This document shows positions 24,186 to 36,021 of a stretch of DNA of 64,000 bases, in pieces. Source of the DNA: Collybiopsis luxurians FD-317 M1 (lineage: Eukaryota > Basidiomycota > Agaricomycetes > Agaricales > Omphalotaceae). Within the stretch, counting starts at the first letter, position 1, and each line of letters starts with the position of its first letter. The DNA lies in contig KN834751.1 of the NCBI GenBank assembly GCA_000827265.1, positions 1,023,977 to 1,087,976 of the forward strand, written 5' to 3'. A program made the position numbers and the translations under genes. The notes beneath the pieces are model-generated. The model was not told where the DNA came from, ran no database searches, and worked only from the letters and a program-made list of their open reading frames with translations.

Positions 24186-26483
24186 ATGACTCTCCCTGAA
24201 CTAGACACATTTCTCAACTGGTTTCAGAGTAATGGTGGAACCATCAATCTCAATGCTATTGGATTCAAACATTTCCCTCCATCAGAAGGAGGTCGAGGAG
24301 CAGTAGCTTTGAAGAACTTTGAGGTACATTCAGACTACTGATAAACGAGCAAAAAGGCAAAGGCTGAGTTTACAGAATAGAAAGGAGCCCATCTGTTCAC
24401 AATCCCTCGATCATTAACACTGTCAGCGAAGACGTCCTCCCTACCAGGAAAATTCGGGCTCAAAAGCTGGAAAGAATGTAAACTGGACAAAGGATGGTCT
24501 GGGCTCATTCTTTGTATGATGTGGGAGGCTGCTCAAGGCTCCGAATCCAAGTGGGCGCCTTATCTGGGTTCGTGAACCTCCTTCCATGTCATTGGATTGG
24601 CAATGTGAAATTTAACCCGTTCCAGCAACTCTGCCAATCTCCTTTGACACCCCGATGTTCTGGGACGATTCAGATTTGAAGGAGCTTGAAGGAACTTCAG
24701 TGGTAGGTCTGTTCAATCGGTTTTCAAGATGCAGAACCAAAGTCTAATGCGATTCGACAGAGAAACTTGGTAAAACCGATGCGGAAGAGGATTACAATAA
24801 CAAAGTAGTACCAGCCATTCAGGTATCTATAACCTCCCGTTCTCATCATCTTTATGCTTTTACAACCAACAGACCCGACCGGATCTCTTCCCTCCAGAAT
24901 CCATTCCCTTCCATTACTCCCTCGAACAATATCATCTCATGGGGAGCCGTATCCTTTCCCGGAGCTTTGACGTCGAGCGACCGCCGAGTGCTGATGCCGA
25001 CGCTGATGCTAATGATGAAAATCCAGAAGAGGCAGTATTAGCAGGCACCGAAGAAGCTGATCAAAGTATGGAAAGTACAAGCGCAATGGACGTTGATGAA
25101 GATGTTCAGGTTCAGGTCCCAATGACCGGTGTGGACGGAAATCATTCCAATGAACCATCGCCGCAGGCTGAGGCTGATAATCCTCATTCCGAAAACGAAG
25201 GCGAAGGCGAAGATGAAGAGGAAGACGAGGAAAATCCCATCGATGTATCGATGGTGCCCATAGCGGACCTTCTCAATGTAAGTTAGACATTTTCCAACCG
25301 CATCCTATCCTAATCAAACCCCCAACCAACTAACTAGGCTCGATTCGGTTCTGAAAACGTACGCATCCCTGACTCCTTTCTTTCTTTCCGCTGTCTTCTT
25401 CTCCCCCATCCCAAAAAAGGCTTTATTCCCTTATTCACTTTTACACATATGTTTCACCCTTCCGCGTTTCTAGGCAAAATTGTTTTATGACGAGACAGAG
25501 CTTAAAATGATGACAACCAAAAAGATAAAGGCTGGTGAGCAAATCGTACGTCACGTCCTGTCTCATCTTCATTTTTCATTTTTCATCCAATCTGGATCCC
25601 CATTCTAATCATCCCTAGTGGAACACCTACGGAGATCTCCCGAATAGCGAACTTCTCCGTCGATACGGGCACGTTGATATCTTACCACTTCCCGGGGGAG
25701 GTGGTGGAAAGCTGAAGGGAAATCCTGGGGATGTCGTCGAAATCAGAGCGGATTTGGTGGTTTCCGTGTTTGCCCAACTCGGGTCTGGATCTGAATCTAT
25801 GGATGTGGAGGTTCATACCAGTCCCGATACCAATCCCTCTAGCGCTAGCGCGGAGAGGATCGACTGGTGGTTGGAAGAGGGTGGAGACGAGTAAGTGATT
25901 CGCCCATTTAAGTTGGTTTGAAATACCGTAACCGACTGCTTCGCATTGCGCACACAGTGTGTTCGCACTAGACATGGACTACGAAATACCAGAATCGATG
26001 ATCTCCCTAACTCGACTCCTCCACTTGTCGACGGACGAGTGGGAGAAGGCTCGGGAGAAGGGTAAACCGCCTAAACCGAAACTCGACACTCAGGCGCTTG
26101 ATGTTCTCGTAACGGTGTTGCGGAAGCGGCTGGGGCAGTATCCTACGAGTGTTGAGGTTAGTTTCTGGTATAGCACACGCTTTGTAGTTTCTAACACGTT
26201 CTCATCGTTGTTGTTATAGGAAGACGAGGATGTCCTTACTAGGTATCAAAAAGAGAAGGTTCTGGTATCGTTGAACAAGTATCAAGCGACGGTTGTGCGG
26301 CTTGGGGAGAAACGGATACTCAGAGCGACGTTGGATCGATTGCTTATTTTGCGAGCGCCGGAGGAGAAGGGGGGTGCAGGTAAAAGTAAAAACTTGAAGC
26401 GGAAGACGGCGTCGGGGTCGGGGTCGGTCGCTGAAGGTTCAGGTTCGGGTTCGAGCAAGGGGGTTAAAAAGTCGAAACGATAG
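24186..26483 (+). CDS. rkm4: SET-domain lysine methyltransferase, SETD6/Rkm4 type
   Basis: Probable ribosomal-protein lysine methyltransferase (yeast Rkm4 methylates Rpl42). Ten exons join in frame: 24186-24323, 24381-24567, 24626-24702, 24763-24822, 24873-25277, 25338-25358, 25474-25545, 25619-25890, 25958-26156 and 26220-26483, for 564 residues. The SET domain starts at KNFEKGAHLFTIPRSLTLS and holds WSGLILCMMWE and LPISFDTPMFW. It ends with LLNARFGSENAKLFYDE, KAGEQIWNTYGDLPNSELLRRYGHV. An acidic insert of about 95 residues, rich in Asp and Glu, splits the SET domain. The 21-base exon 25338-25358 encodes just ARFGSEN, which contains the conserved Asn motif. A Rubisco-LSMT-type substrate-binding region follows, and the tail is basic (GVKKSKR). 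The stop lies inside a 52-bp tandem duplication. Confidence 0.87.
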
Positions 26484-26568
26484 GAAGGGGATTGTAGACC
26501 TTCATCACGATCCTGGTAAAAAGTCGAAACGATAGGGTGGGTATTGTAGACCTTCATCATGATCGTGG
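26465..26568 (+). repeat. 52-bp tandem duplication across the Rkm4-like stop codon
   Basis: Copy 1 is 26465-26516 and copy 2 is 26517-26568. Each begins taaaaagtcgaaacgatag and ends gatc(c/g)tgg; they differ at a handful of positions. The stop codon of the methyltransferase gene lies in copy 1, so copy 2 is in the 3' untranslated region and repeats the last coding bases. Confidence 0.85.
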
Positions 26569-26659
26569 TGTACTAGTGAGGTGGTAACATGTATCCCTTC
26601 CACTAGAGGGTTCAAAATGATATATGATGTTACATGGTTACAAATGCCCGCAGGACTCT

Positions 26660-29600
26660 TTACTCATCATGTCCCCAGAAACTTTCTCCATAGTCTAACA
26701 AGATTTCTTCGCCTTTTTTGATTCTCGACGCTGCAAATTTCAAAGTCGATGATCAGTCTGTCTGCCTCTCGGATATAGATACAACGTACTGGCAAATAGA
26801 CAACACCGTCGGTCATTGTTCACCAGAAAAACTATAGACAGGGTTGAGTTTAGCTATTATATCCCGAAGAAAATTGCGCAGGAAGGTCATAAGTTATTAC
26901 TTACACTCGGCCATACAATTACTCTCTCTTCCACTCCCCCGTGCGTCGTTGATAAACCTAGCTTCGTTACCCAAAGTGGCACTGTTCAGGATTCCGGCCC
27001 CCTCGAATCCGTACGTGTAGTTGAGGTTTTGGAAACGGTTGATTTGGCTGGGAATGCGTACAAAAAATTGTTACTATCACGCAGTAGCACGGAGGGCCCC
27101 AGGATACTCGGATTGATTCATATACTCACTCGTAATGCTCCGCGGTTACTCCGTGCTGGATTTCTCCTGTATACTCTGCAAAAAAAAAAAAAAAAAATTT
27201 CGAAAGATACCAATCAGAGGCAATCAAGGTTGAAGAATCTCGGGATGTAGGTAAACCACCGCTGATCATGACGTACCCATGATGAATCTGGTCGGCTCGA
27301 TGCTGTTCAACGCGAAAGCCCCTTGACCGTGTTCTGAGGATTTGATCTCGACAGGCTGGAGCGAGTACGTTTTAGTTTTCGAGAGGAAGGGAATTTAGGT
27401 TAGTATGGAGCTCGAGCCTGAGGAAGCTTTAGGATGAGACGTACTTGCTGTTCGTTCAGCTGCGTTGGGGAATTCTTGCAATGAACTGGCGAGTCTAGTC
27501 GACGAATGTAGTTGAACAGTCAAAAAAAAAAAATGGAACGTGTTACTTACTGATGTTTTCTCTAGGAAATTCGGGCGCTGTGAGTTTTCCGGGCTTCACG
27601 ACTCGCAGATTGAAGGAGAATGCCACACTGACCTTGCGTTGCAAGAAATACAGAGTTCTGGATCGCACTCCCTTTTGAGTTTGCGACATTCACAGTTGGC
27701 ACCACAAGCTTGAATGCTTTGTCCTCGAGTAGTGCATTTACATCCTTTAAAGCGATAGGGACCTAAGTCACCGTCACGAAAAGAGAAGAAAAACCTGAAT
27801 ACCGCATAGTCACGAATGGAAAACAAACTTACAGGTTTCCGGACAACGGCAGTTACGTTGGCACCACTGTTTCTCCTGGTGGCAATGGCAGTCGGGTTCA
27901 TTAGGGCCGCATGCGCCTTTGTGATTACAGGGCTTCACGCGCTCGGTGATTTTTCGCTCAGTGGTAAAGTCTGAGAAATATAGCGTATTGTGAACTTGAA
28001 AGTGAGATACTGATAATGCAGAGCCTTAGATCTTGGAACCCACCTACTAAATCTCTAGGCAATTCATTTGGCAAAGGGTGCCACTCGCGGCTTGCTTCAT
28101 TTGAGTTTTGGAGAATTTCTTCATCAGAAAAGATGAGTTTTCGTTGGAGATAGACCTAGGAATCATCTATTAGTGAGTAAGGATCCTGGAGTTTTGAATA
28201 ACACGTACATCGATACATCGTCTTCTGCACATCATCACAGCCAAGTCGCATGGAGCTGCATCTGGTATTAGTTCTAATAGATCCTTCAGTTCCTGTCTAG
28301 CGTCTTCATCCCACACGTTGAAATCCTTGATGTAAAGATAATTCGTCAAGTACTACTCATGATTGAAAGATGAAAGGGACTTCGTACCATTCTGTATTGT
28401 TCCTCGTCAGCATTTAGGAAGCAGTGTTCACCACAGGGTCCTCGGGGCGCATATTCCAGATGAAGACCTTCGTGTGTTATCTGGGGCTTGCGAGGTTCAA
28501 TAGGTGCAGAAACTGATATTCGAAGTGCATTTATTTTGGAGAACAGTAAAACAGGTAGATAAAAGAACTTACTACATTCTGACCTGGCGGTACTGACGCT
28601 GTGGGTCAAACAATGCATTCGCACACAATTGAGGTTGGGGCAGAACTTTCGCTGGAGCGTGTTTATTTGTTCGAGAATAATACTTCCAGGTTTGACAAAG
28701 CTCCTTTGAAACCGAGGGAGCTTTAGCTCAGTCGAGCGATGGGACTCCCATTGAATTGTCTCCCTGTTCAGTAGGCACTTTGAGAATAGCCTGAAAACCA
28801 CCAGGATGCAAACACTGACCTTTGAGACATTTCCCATAGTAGGCCGTATTCGCTATCATCACGCAGTGGAAGACGAAGTAATCGAGTTCGATCAATGTCA
28901 TCGAATGAGAAATGATGTTCGAAATGGAGGCGTCTTGCAACCTCAAGGTCTATAATGTCGCCTGGAAAATCATTTGTGAGTATTCTGTATCTGAAAATCA
29001 TGTGGACAAACGTACAGTCGGGATCACGGAGTTCTTGCCAGGCGAACTTGTCTACTTTACATTTCTTGATCCAGTCATTAGCGGACCCATCATTTTCATC
29101 CTCCACATCGACGTGGATTGATAAGTATTTCTCGATGTTGAATTTTTCTGGAGGTGCATCTGCGTGTGGGATGAACAACGGACCTTCTTGCCATGTTTCA
29201 GGCTCTTCTTCCATGTTTTGGGAAACCGGAGTGCACGAGTAATAATAGAACCGCTGGTTAGATTGAAGTTCGAGGTAAGACTTTCGAGCGTCAGGGGATT
29301 GCAACGTATCCTCAAGTTTGATAACGTTACAATCTTCATCTTTGATACAAACTTCCTGGAATTCTTCATTACCATTAAAAAGAGAATCCAGCCAGGGGGA
29401 GTCCTCATCCGAGTCATCAGGTGAACTGTCGCTGTCTTGCAGACTGCTCATATTTTCCTTGAATTCACGGTCTCTCTCCTCATGAAATTCACGATAAACT
29501 TCTAGATAGATCTCGTGGGCCAGAGCCAGCTTGCCCCTGTCTTGGGGCTCATTGAGCGTACTCGGAGTGTGACTTCCGGACGCTGGAGGTGATCCTACTA

Positions 29601-29750
29601 GGGTGGTGAAGCCTAATATGCCCCACACATAGTAAGCGCCACTCAGAACTACTGATACTGCCGTCTACGAGTACTTAGACAATGCTTACTTGGATTAATA
29701 CTATACTCAGATCCATCTTCTTCATCTAAAGGCGATAGCGACCTCGACAT
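26660..29750 (-). CDS. E(z)/KMT6-type histone H3K27 methyltransferase
   Basis: Homologue of the catalytic subunit of Polycomb repressive complex 2. The likely start at 29750 (MSRSLSPLDEEDGSEYS) splices into GSPPASGSHTPSTLNEPQ; a Met at 29628 is the alternative. The N-terminal half has an acidic, Ser-rich region and conserved E(z)-like blocks (EYAPRGPCGEHCFL near 28450). The Cys-rich CXC region spans about 27600-27990 (VKPCNHKGACGPNEPDCHCH, WCQRNCRC, GCKCTTRGQSIQACGANCECRKLKRECDPELC). The SET domain spans about 26660-27360 (KSSEHGQGAFALNSIEP, EYTGEI, GNEARFINDARGSGRESNC, GEEILLDYGESFW). The usual NHSxxPNC motif reads NDARGSGRESNC here. An 18-base T run (coding strand, 27180-27197) is the polypyrimidine tract of one SET intron. 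At least ten exons. Its promoter is shared with the SDR at 30099. Confidence 0.88.
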
Positions 29751-30052
29751 TGTGAAATTTGGACTTAGAGATGAATGCTGAAAAATGAGATTTAACGTGG
29801 GAAAAAAAGTGAGACACTTCCTACTCCCCGCGCGAGGGCGAATCTGAAACCAGGGCAGCTTACCTCGTATAATAACGTCTAGAGGGACATCCGAATGATT
29901 TGACAAAGTAATATGCTTGGGTTAGGGACGATGAAGGAGGTCAAGAACTCAAGTCCAGGCCACAGTATACAGTCACGGGTCAGTGCCGTCAGATTGAGAC
30001 GCTTGTGATTCTACACTCATGACACCGGCCGTTCCGTGACCCTTTTTCCTTC

Positions 30053-30060
30053 TATATAAG
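30053..30060 (+). promoter_or_regulatory. TATA box of the first SDR gene
   Basis: TATATAAG begins 46 bases before the ATG at 30099, at a normal distance for a fungal core promoter. The 348-base region between the E(z)-like start (29750, minus) and this gene must serve both directions. Confidence 0.5.
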
Positions 30061-30098
30061 CCTTTCAAGTTGGCTGTTCACTCGTCTGTGATTCAAGA

Positions 30099-31712
30099 AT
30101 GTCTGCTCCGGACTCTGCAAGCAAAGACGGCGAAGGATTCGTCCCAATTCTTGATGACCAACTTTTTGAACACGCTGCACGCGTAAAAGATAAGGTTGTG
30201 GTTATTACAGGTGCGTTTGTTAAAACCTCAATTTGGTTACTTGAGCTCAATAACGCCCTTTCGCCAGGTGCTGCCAGTGGTATTGGAAAAGGTAAGCCAT
30301 GGTGTAGCTGCGCAAGTAGAGCCTGAGTTGATGGTATCGGCCAAGAAACCGCAAAGCGCTTCGCATCCTTTGGGTACGTTTTTCAACGTCGGACTTTGGT
30401 AGATTGCTCATTCGTGTCAAAGGGCGAAGATTGTGATTGGTGACCTCGATCTTGTCAGTGCTGAGAAAACGGTAGATGAGATCACTGCTTCCGGAGGGTG
30501 AGTTCTTTGAATATATCATGATGTGAAATAAGATTCGCATCCGTGCTGCTTACGGGTAGATCGTGATTGGGACGCTGACTTTACCCATCACAGACAGGCT
30601 ATCGCCATGAAATGCAATGTTACTGTATGGGAAAACCAAGTCGCGCTCTTTGACATGGCAATTAGCAAATACGGTTCAGTGGACATAGTGGTAGGTTCGA
30701 GAGAATCTTTGATCTCGTTCCGTATCATGATTGTCGCGCTTTTCAGGTCCCAAATGCTGGTATTGGAGAACCTCAAAGCTTCCTCACAGTCAGCTTCGAC
30801 AAGGATGGGAAGGTGAAGAAGCCAGGTTTGCCTACCGTCGAGGTCAATCTCATCGGTGTTCTGTACAGTAAGTCTAATTTTTCTTCTCTAAAGGCAGATA
30901 CTGAATGATTCCCGCAGCGGCGCATCTTGCGCAACACTACCTACTCGTTAATCGCGCCGATAGTCAATCCTTAAAAGCCATCGTTCTCTTGGGATCCATG
31001 TGTAAGTCGGCGTAACTTTAACAGCTCTCTTGTACATCCGACTTTGCTGTTCGTTTCGTGCTCATACTTCCTCCCGACTAGCCTCGTGGGTAGCACTTCC
31101 TCCTGCTCCTACTTATACTGCCTCGAAGCATGCTGTTCTTGGGTTGATGCGGTCTCTCGACCCATTTTTGTCCCTGCAAAATATCCGTATTGCATGTATC
31201 ACACCATTTTTCGCAGGTATGCAATATTGTGCACGAATTTTCGCCTCCTTTTCTGACTCTTCCAACTTTTTCTCTGAAGACACCAACATCCTCCCCACCG
31301 TCGTCAAAGTTGCCCTGATAGGTGTTCCTCTCACTCCCGTTCCACGTATCGCAGGAGCCATCTTTTACGCTGCCTCCCATCCGGATCCGGCCACTAGTGG
31401 GTGCGGATATGTTTTGCCTGACAATGGGCCAGTTTTCAAGGTTCCTCGAGAGGAATTCAAAGCCGGAGTGTATAAGCTACTGGATGACAGGGCGAATTCA
31501 ATGTTGCAGTATGTTCGGCTCCTCGGACGGGTAGCCGATTTCTGACCATTTTCATTAACAGGGGTGTAAAGGGTATAGTTTACGTCGCGCGGTGTGCTCG
31601 GGATGCGGTAAAGATTGTCGCGAAACCGGCCGTAGTCTCGTCGGTATGTTTTTTGGGAGCAGCCTGGCTATATCGCAATGGGCATGAGTTCCGGAGGTTT
31701 TTGAAAATTTGA
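30099..31712 (+). CDS. Short-chain dehydrogenase/reductase, paralogue A
   Basis: NAD(P)-dependent Rossmann-fold oxidoreductase; substrate unknown. The exons join in frame to give a start of MSAPDSASKDGEGFVPILDD. The cofactor motif is split over three exons: VVVITG, then GAASGIGK, then ETAKRFASFG. Next are AKIVIGDLDLV (acidic residue at the end of beta-2, suggesting NAD preference), QAIAMKCNVTVWENQ and PNAGIGEP. Then come SWVALPPAPTYTASKHAVLGLMRSLDP with the catalytic Tyr and Lys (YTASK), TPFFA, PVPRIAGAIFYAASHPDP and a C-terminal hydrophobic stretch near VVSSVCFLGAAWLY that may be a membrane anchor. It is closely related to the gene at 34271-36021, with the same domain order, the same DxTVWENQ block and matching intron positions. 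Confidence 0.9.
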
Positions 31713-32059
31713 CGTTCTTTTTGGGGGTTTTTTATGTTGTATTTCTGGACGCTATGATATCCTTCCGCCTAAATGCCATTCACTGGTACATGTATAACTG
31801 CTTTGCCTCGAGTCCTTGTGGATTCTTAGCACTTGAACCGGCCAGCGGTAACTTTTCGGACATATTGAGCAGCAGGAAGAGCCATGTTGGAGCCATGAGC
31901 TAAGCTGATACATATTATGCGCGAGCAAATGGCGGAGAAACAAAAAAGGAAATGCCGAGACTCGTCGGGAACCGGGCCTCGGCGGGCCGATGCGCCCCAG
32001 TCGAGAACTTGTCGATGTGATTTAAGAACACGACTTTGTTCTTTTCTTCCATTCTCAAA

Positions 32060-33124
32060 ATGTCTTCTTCTTCATCGCCTAAACAGATGCGCCAACGAAT
32101 GGAAGAGTGGGTACACTCACTGCAGGATGAGATCGTACAGGCTCTCGAAAAACTGGACCCTTCTGCTCCGAAATTCAAACGCGATAGTTGGACACGCGCC
32201 GAGGGAGGTTCAGGCCAATCTTGCGTCTTTGCTGCCCCACCTCCTTCCGATGATTCCTCATCTGAACAATCAGAATTCATTTTGGAAAAAGCTGGTGTTA
32301 ATATCTCGATTGTGCACGGTACCCTGCCACCTCCGGCGATTAAGCAGATGCGTGCAGATCATACTTCCATGCCTCTCCCAGAAGATGCCCCGGGAGGATT
32401 ACCATTCTTTGCTGCTGGAATGAGTCTGGTAATCCATCCCCGAAACCCCCATGCACCTACCTGCCACGCCAACTACCGCTACTTTGAGATTACCGATCCT
32501 TCCTTCACCCCCACGTCTCCAGATTCTCACCCCAAAATTCTCGCTTGGTGGTTCGGTGGAGGTTCCGATTTGACGCCATCCTACTTGTATCCGGAAGACG
32601 CCAAGCATTTCCACCAAACGCACAAAGATGCGTCCGATAAATTCTCTACGGCTCTCTATCCCGCTCTGAAAGCGTGGTGCGATGAATACTTTTACATCTC
32701 GCATCGCAAGGAGACACGGGGTATTGGAGGTATCTTCTTTGATGACTTGCATGATGGCCACCATACACGGCTTTCGGATGATCGTCCCCGCTCTCAGGAA
32801 GATGTCTTTAAATTAGTACAAAGTCTCGGCGCTGCCTTTATTCCAGCTTACGTGCCGATTCTATCTCAACGCGCGAATATGGGGTATACCCCCTATCACC
32901 GTAGATGGCAGCTCATTCGTAGGGGTAGATATGTCGAGTTTAATCTCGTCATCGATAGAGGGACAAAGTTTGGGTTGATGACTCCTGGAGCGCGGGTGGA
33001 GAGTATCTTGATGAGTTTGCCGGAGGTCGCGAGGTGGGAATACATGTCTGATATGGGTGAGGATGAGAATTCGGAGGAGGGAAAGTTGATGCAGGTATTG
33101 AGGAATCCGAGGGAATGGGTATAG
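32060..33124 (+). CDS. HEM13: Coproporphyrinogen III oxidase (oxygen-dependent)
   Basis: Converts coproporphyrinogen III to protoporphyrinogen IX in heme synthesis, using O2. Intronless, 354 residues. The start at 32060 (MSSSSSPKQMRQRMEEWVHSL) is preferred over the upstream Met at 32036 because it matches the usual N-terminus and no obvious transit peptide is present, so a cytosolic enzyme as in yeast is likely. Family signatures are GVNISIVHGTLPPPA, GLPFFAAGMSLVIHPRNPHAPTCHANYRYFE, WWFGGGSDLTPSY, KAWCDEYFYISHRKETRGIGGIFFDD, RRGRYVEFNLVIDRGTKFGL and the C-terminal LRNPREWV. The gene sits between two paralogous SDR genes on the same strand, 348 bases after the first. Confidence 0.97.
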   Translation: MSSSSSPKQMRQRMEEWVHSLQDEIVQALEKLDPSAPKFKRDSWTRAEGGSGQSCVFAAPPPSDDSSSEQSEFILEKAGVNISIVHGTLPPPAIKQMRADHTSMPLPEDAPGGLPFFAAGMSLVIHPRNPHAPTCHANYRYFEITDPSFTPTSPDSHPKILAWWFGGGSDLTPSYLYPEDAKHFHQTHKDASDKFSTALYPALKAWCDEYFYISHRKETRGIGGIFFDDLHDGHHTRLSDDRPRSQEDVFKLVQSLGAAFIPAYVPILSQRANMGYTPYHRRWQLIRRGRYVEFNLVIDRGTKFGLMTPGARVESILMSLPEVARWEYMSDMGEDENSEEGKLMQVLRNPREWV

Positions 33125-33439
33125 GCGATGTTGACTTTGAAGTGTCTATAGCTATTTAAACACCCACCTCATGTAACATTCACCGTTGAGTCAAAGTTAG
33201 AGATTGTTCGGTGTAGTACAAACGGATACACTATTCAATGATTGCGTGAGGCTGGAAACCCGTCTTTGTTGTACGACAAAGTGTTTCATGTAAAACAGCT
33301 AAATGAGTTTGGCCTGTGAGCACTGGAGCAGGTAAAAGTTTACTGCTCCTAAACTAAATTTCGAAGGAAAACCCTAACTTGAAGGGCTGATACAAAACTA
33401 CTTCACAAACATACTTGTTATACTAATAACAACTGTATG

Positions 33440-33700
33440 TTAGCAAGGGTATCCAGGATAAATGGGTTCAGAGCGAGACCCATTTGAACGGATCGCCTGC
33501 ATGTGGTCAGCACCTCGAAATTCGAGAATGCGTGAAGGCGCAGGGATAGGCAGATCTTTCCCATTAGGATGAGATAGTGCAGCTGACTTTGTGATCCCGC
33601 TGTGCGGAAACGTTAGAGTTACTCGTGAGCTACGCCGGTCGGGGAAGGTGGGTTGAGGTGCCGGGGCGCCTCTCTCATCGGACTTGGCTGTGGGGAACAC
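33440..33700 (-). CDS. Possible small hypothetical gene
   Basis: An open frame of 86 codons without recognised domains; rich in Arg, Ser and Pro, ending PIYPGYPC. It has a local ACGCG/CACGTG-rich stretch (33813-33854) about 110 bases before its ATG, which is the main reason to keep it. No splice extension or family could be found, so it may be spurious. Confidence 0.2.
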   Translation of the reverse strand: MFPTAKSDERGAPAPQPTFPDRRSSRVTLTFPHSGITKSAALSHPNGKDLPIPAPSRILEFRGADHMQAIRSNGSRSEPIYPGYPC

Positions 33701-33812
33701 AACTAACGGGTACAGTTGTTCAATTATTTTTTTGGTGTCTGCAAATATTTGATGAAATGAAGCATGTAGCTACGTTCTTGAATCCGAAGTATCTTTCGAA
33801 AGGAAGCTGGCA

Positions 33813-33854
33813 ACGCGTATCGTTTGGACGCGACGCGAGAGCGCGTACCACGTG
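33813..33854. promoter_or_regulatory. ACGCG / CACGTG site cluster
   Basis: One ACGCGT (33813), two more ACGCG cores (33828, 33833) and one CACGTG (33849) lie within 42 bases. They sit about 420 bases upstream of the second SDR gene. Such motifs bind MBF-type and bHLH factors in other fungi; use in this genome is inference. Confidence 0.35.
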
Positions 33855-34270
33855 ACACATCAACAGTTTTCAGCCTTGCTACCGTCTTCCTTTTCATCCT
33901 ATGCATGCACAGAAATATTCTTAACGTACCACCTCATGATGTCCAGACAAAGCTGTACTAGATAATCAAAAATTCTCAAACCTTATCTGCAAGCCTTTAC
34001 ATAGCCCTTCCGTCTGGCGCATACAATCCCCTTTTATCAAAGTCTAAGAATCAGATCCTCGCCAATCTGAGTGTCTGGGAAACCACGTTTCTGTTTCCGT
34101 AGGTCGTACGTCAGCTGGTCATCGTGCGTCTTAAAATACACTGAGAGCTTGTTACAGGCAGATTTAGGCTATGGGTATCAAATCGGCTGCAGGAGCTTCT
34201 GAACTTATTCTCATCCCAGTAACTGTAGTCTCATCCATCGAACTGCTGCTCTACTGTCTGCAATACAACG

Positions 34271-36021
34271 ATGACTATTCCAGTACCCACTAAGGAAGAG
34301 TCTGATCGAGGCTTTGTCCCCATCTCTGATACTCAGCTACTTGAGTACGCCAAAAGAATTGAGGGAAAAGTTGTTCTTATAACAGGTATGTACAGCTAGA
34401 AACAAATGATTGCCTTTGAATCTGACATTCCTTGGAAAAGGTGCTGCAAACGGTATCGGTCGAGAGACCGCAAAGCTTTTTGCTTCTTCTGGGTGAGCTC
34501 GATGAGAGCTTGCAGCTGCGTTAGCTCAAATTCGGACCCAAGAGCTAAGCTAGTCATTGGTGATCTGGACGTTCCAGGCGCAGAAAAAGTTGTGAGAGAA
34601 ATCCGAGACGCTGGAGGGTAAGTCGAAGCATCTATCTGTCACTCTCCGACCATAAGCTTTTCCTCGCCTCTTCATATCAATAGACAGGCCATCTTTTCGA
34701 AATGCGATGTTACAGTCTGGGAGAATCAACTTGAACTGTTTGATTTTGCTATTCAGACGTTCGGATGTGTAGATGTTGTGGTACGCGCTACCCTTAACGT
34801 CCCAGGCTTTTCTCACTTGTCGGCAGGTAGCTAATGCTGGCGTCGGTGAACTCTCCAGATTCACCAAAGTTAAGTTTAATGTCGCGACTGGAAAGCCTGA
34901 ACCACCGAATATGCGTGCGGTGCAGATCAATGTCGTGGGTGTCATGTATAGTGGGTAACGCGTTTCTTGTGCTATTGCTGATCTGTGGCGTCTTCTGGGT
35001 TTCGCCGGTTATTGTTTCTATATCGTCGGATTTGTGTTCCATTCGTCCATCTTCCATCGACTAGGTTATCGTCATTATGACTTGACTGCGCAGCTCATTG
35101 TGCTTCTGTAGCTATGCAGCTTGCTCAACACTATCTGCTGATTGGCCGCGAAGATTCAGAGTCCCTCAAAGCGATTGTTGTTCTAGGGTCCGTTGGTTAG
35201 CCTATTTATTGCACATATCTAATCTATTTCTAACGTGATATTGAACAGCGTCATGGAGAGGGGACATTACCGTGCCAGTTTACGTGGCAACCAAACACGC
35301 AGTCCTGGGTCTTGTTCGCTCCTTGGATCCCGCTCTTTCCGCGAAAGAAATCCGAGTGGCTGTCATTTGCCCGTTTTACGCTGGTTCGTGTTTATTCATT
35401 CCCCCTCCCCCCATCCTTCTTTCTTGTCTCACCTCACCAAGCTAAGTGATGAGCTTGTCGTAATCTTACTCTCCACAGAAACGGCGATAATACGAAATAT
35501 CCTCCCTTCTCTCTTACGCCTTGTTGTTGCTGGTGTACGATTTACCCCCGTGCCAAAGATCGCAGCTACGATTCTTTACGCCGCCACGCGTTCCGGTTTG
35601 GATGTCCAATCTGACGGAACAAAAGAGCGTAATAGCGGGAGCGCATACCTCCTCTTGGACGATGGGCCGGTGTACGAAGTCCCTAGAGAAGGATTCAAGA
35701 TGGGGGTTTATAAGAAATTGGACGAGAGGGCGAATGAAAATTTCAAGTCAGTCTATCTCATTTTTCGCTGCTTGACTGATTTTATCTTCCGCTATCTCTT
35801 TTCTGGTGGCGGGCCTTTCCCATCTTCCCCGCTGCATTTATCACTTGTGGCCTTGTGTTTACTCGCACTAATGCATACGCAGGCGTCTCGTAGGCTTGGC
35901 GTACGCGTCGAAAATTATCGAAGACGTCTTTGGTGTTATCGGGAGACCGGTGCTTGTATCTACTATCGCACTGGGTGTCGCACGTACTGCGTGGGTTTAC
36001 CTTCGTAAGAATCGATTCTAG
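34271..36021 (+). CDS. Short-chain dehydrogenase/reductase, paralogue B
   Basis: Paralogue of the gene at 30099-31712, separated from it by HEM13. It starts MTIPVPTKEESDRGFVPISD. The Rossmann motif (VVLIT, then GAANGIGRETAKLFASSG) is split by introns as in paralogue A. Then come AKLVIGDLDVPGAEK, QAIFSKCDVTVWENQ, ANAGVGELS, YLLIGREDSESLKAIVVLGS, SWRGDITVPVYVATKHAVLGLVRSLDP (catalytic Tyr and Lys in YVATK), CPFYA, PVPKIAATILYAATR and GSAYLLLDDGPVYEVPREGFKMGVYKKLDERAN. The C-terminal exon (RLVGLAYASKIIEDVFG ... LVSTIALGVARTAWVYLRKNRF) again holds a hydrophobic segment with a basic end. The substrate is unknown; a shared substrate class with paralogue A is likely. Confidence 0.9.
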
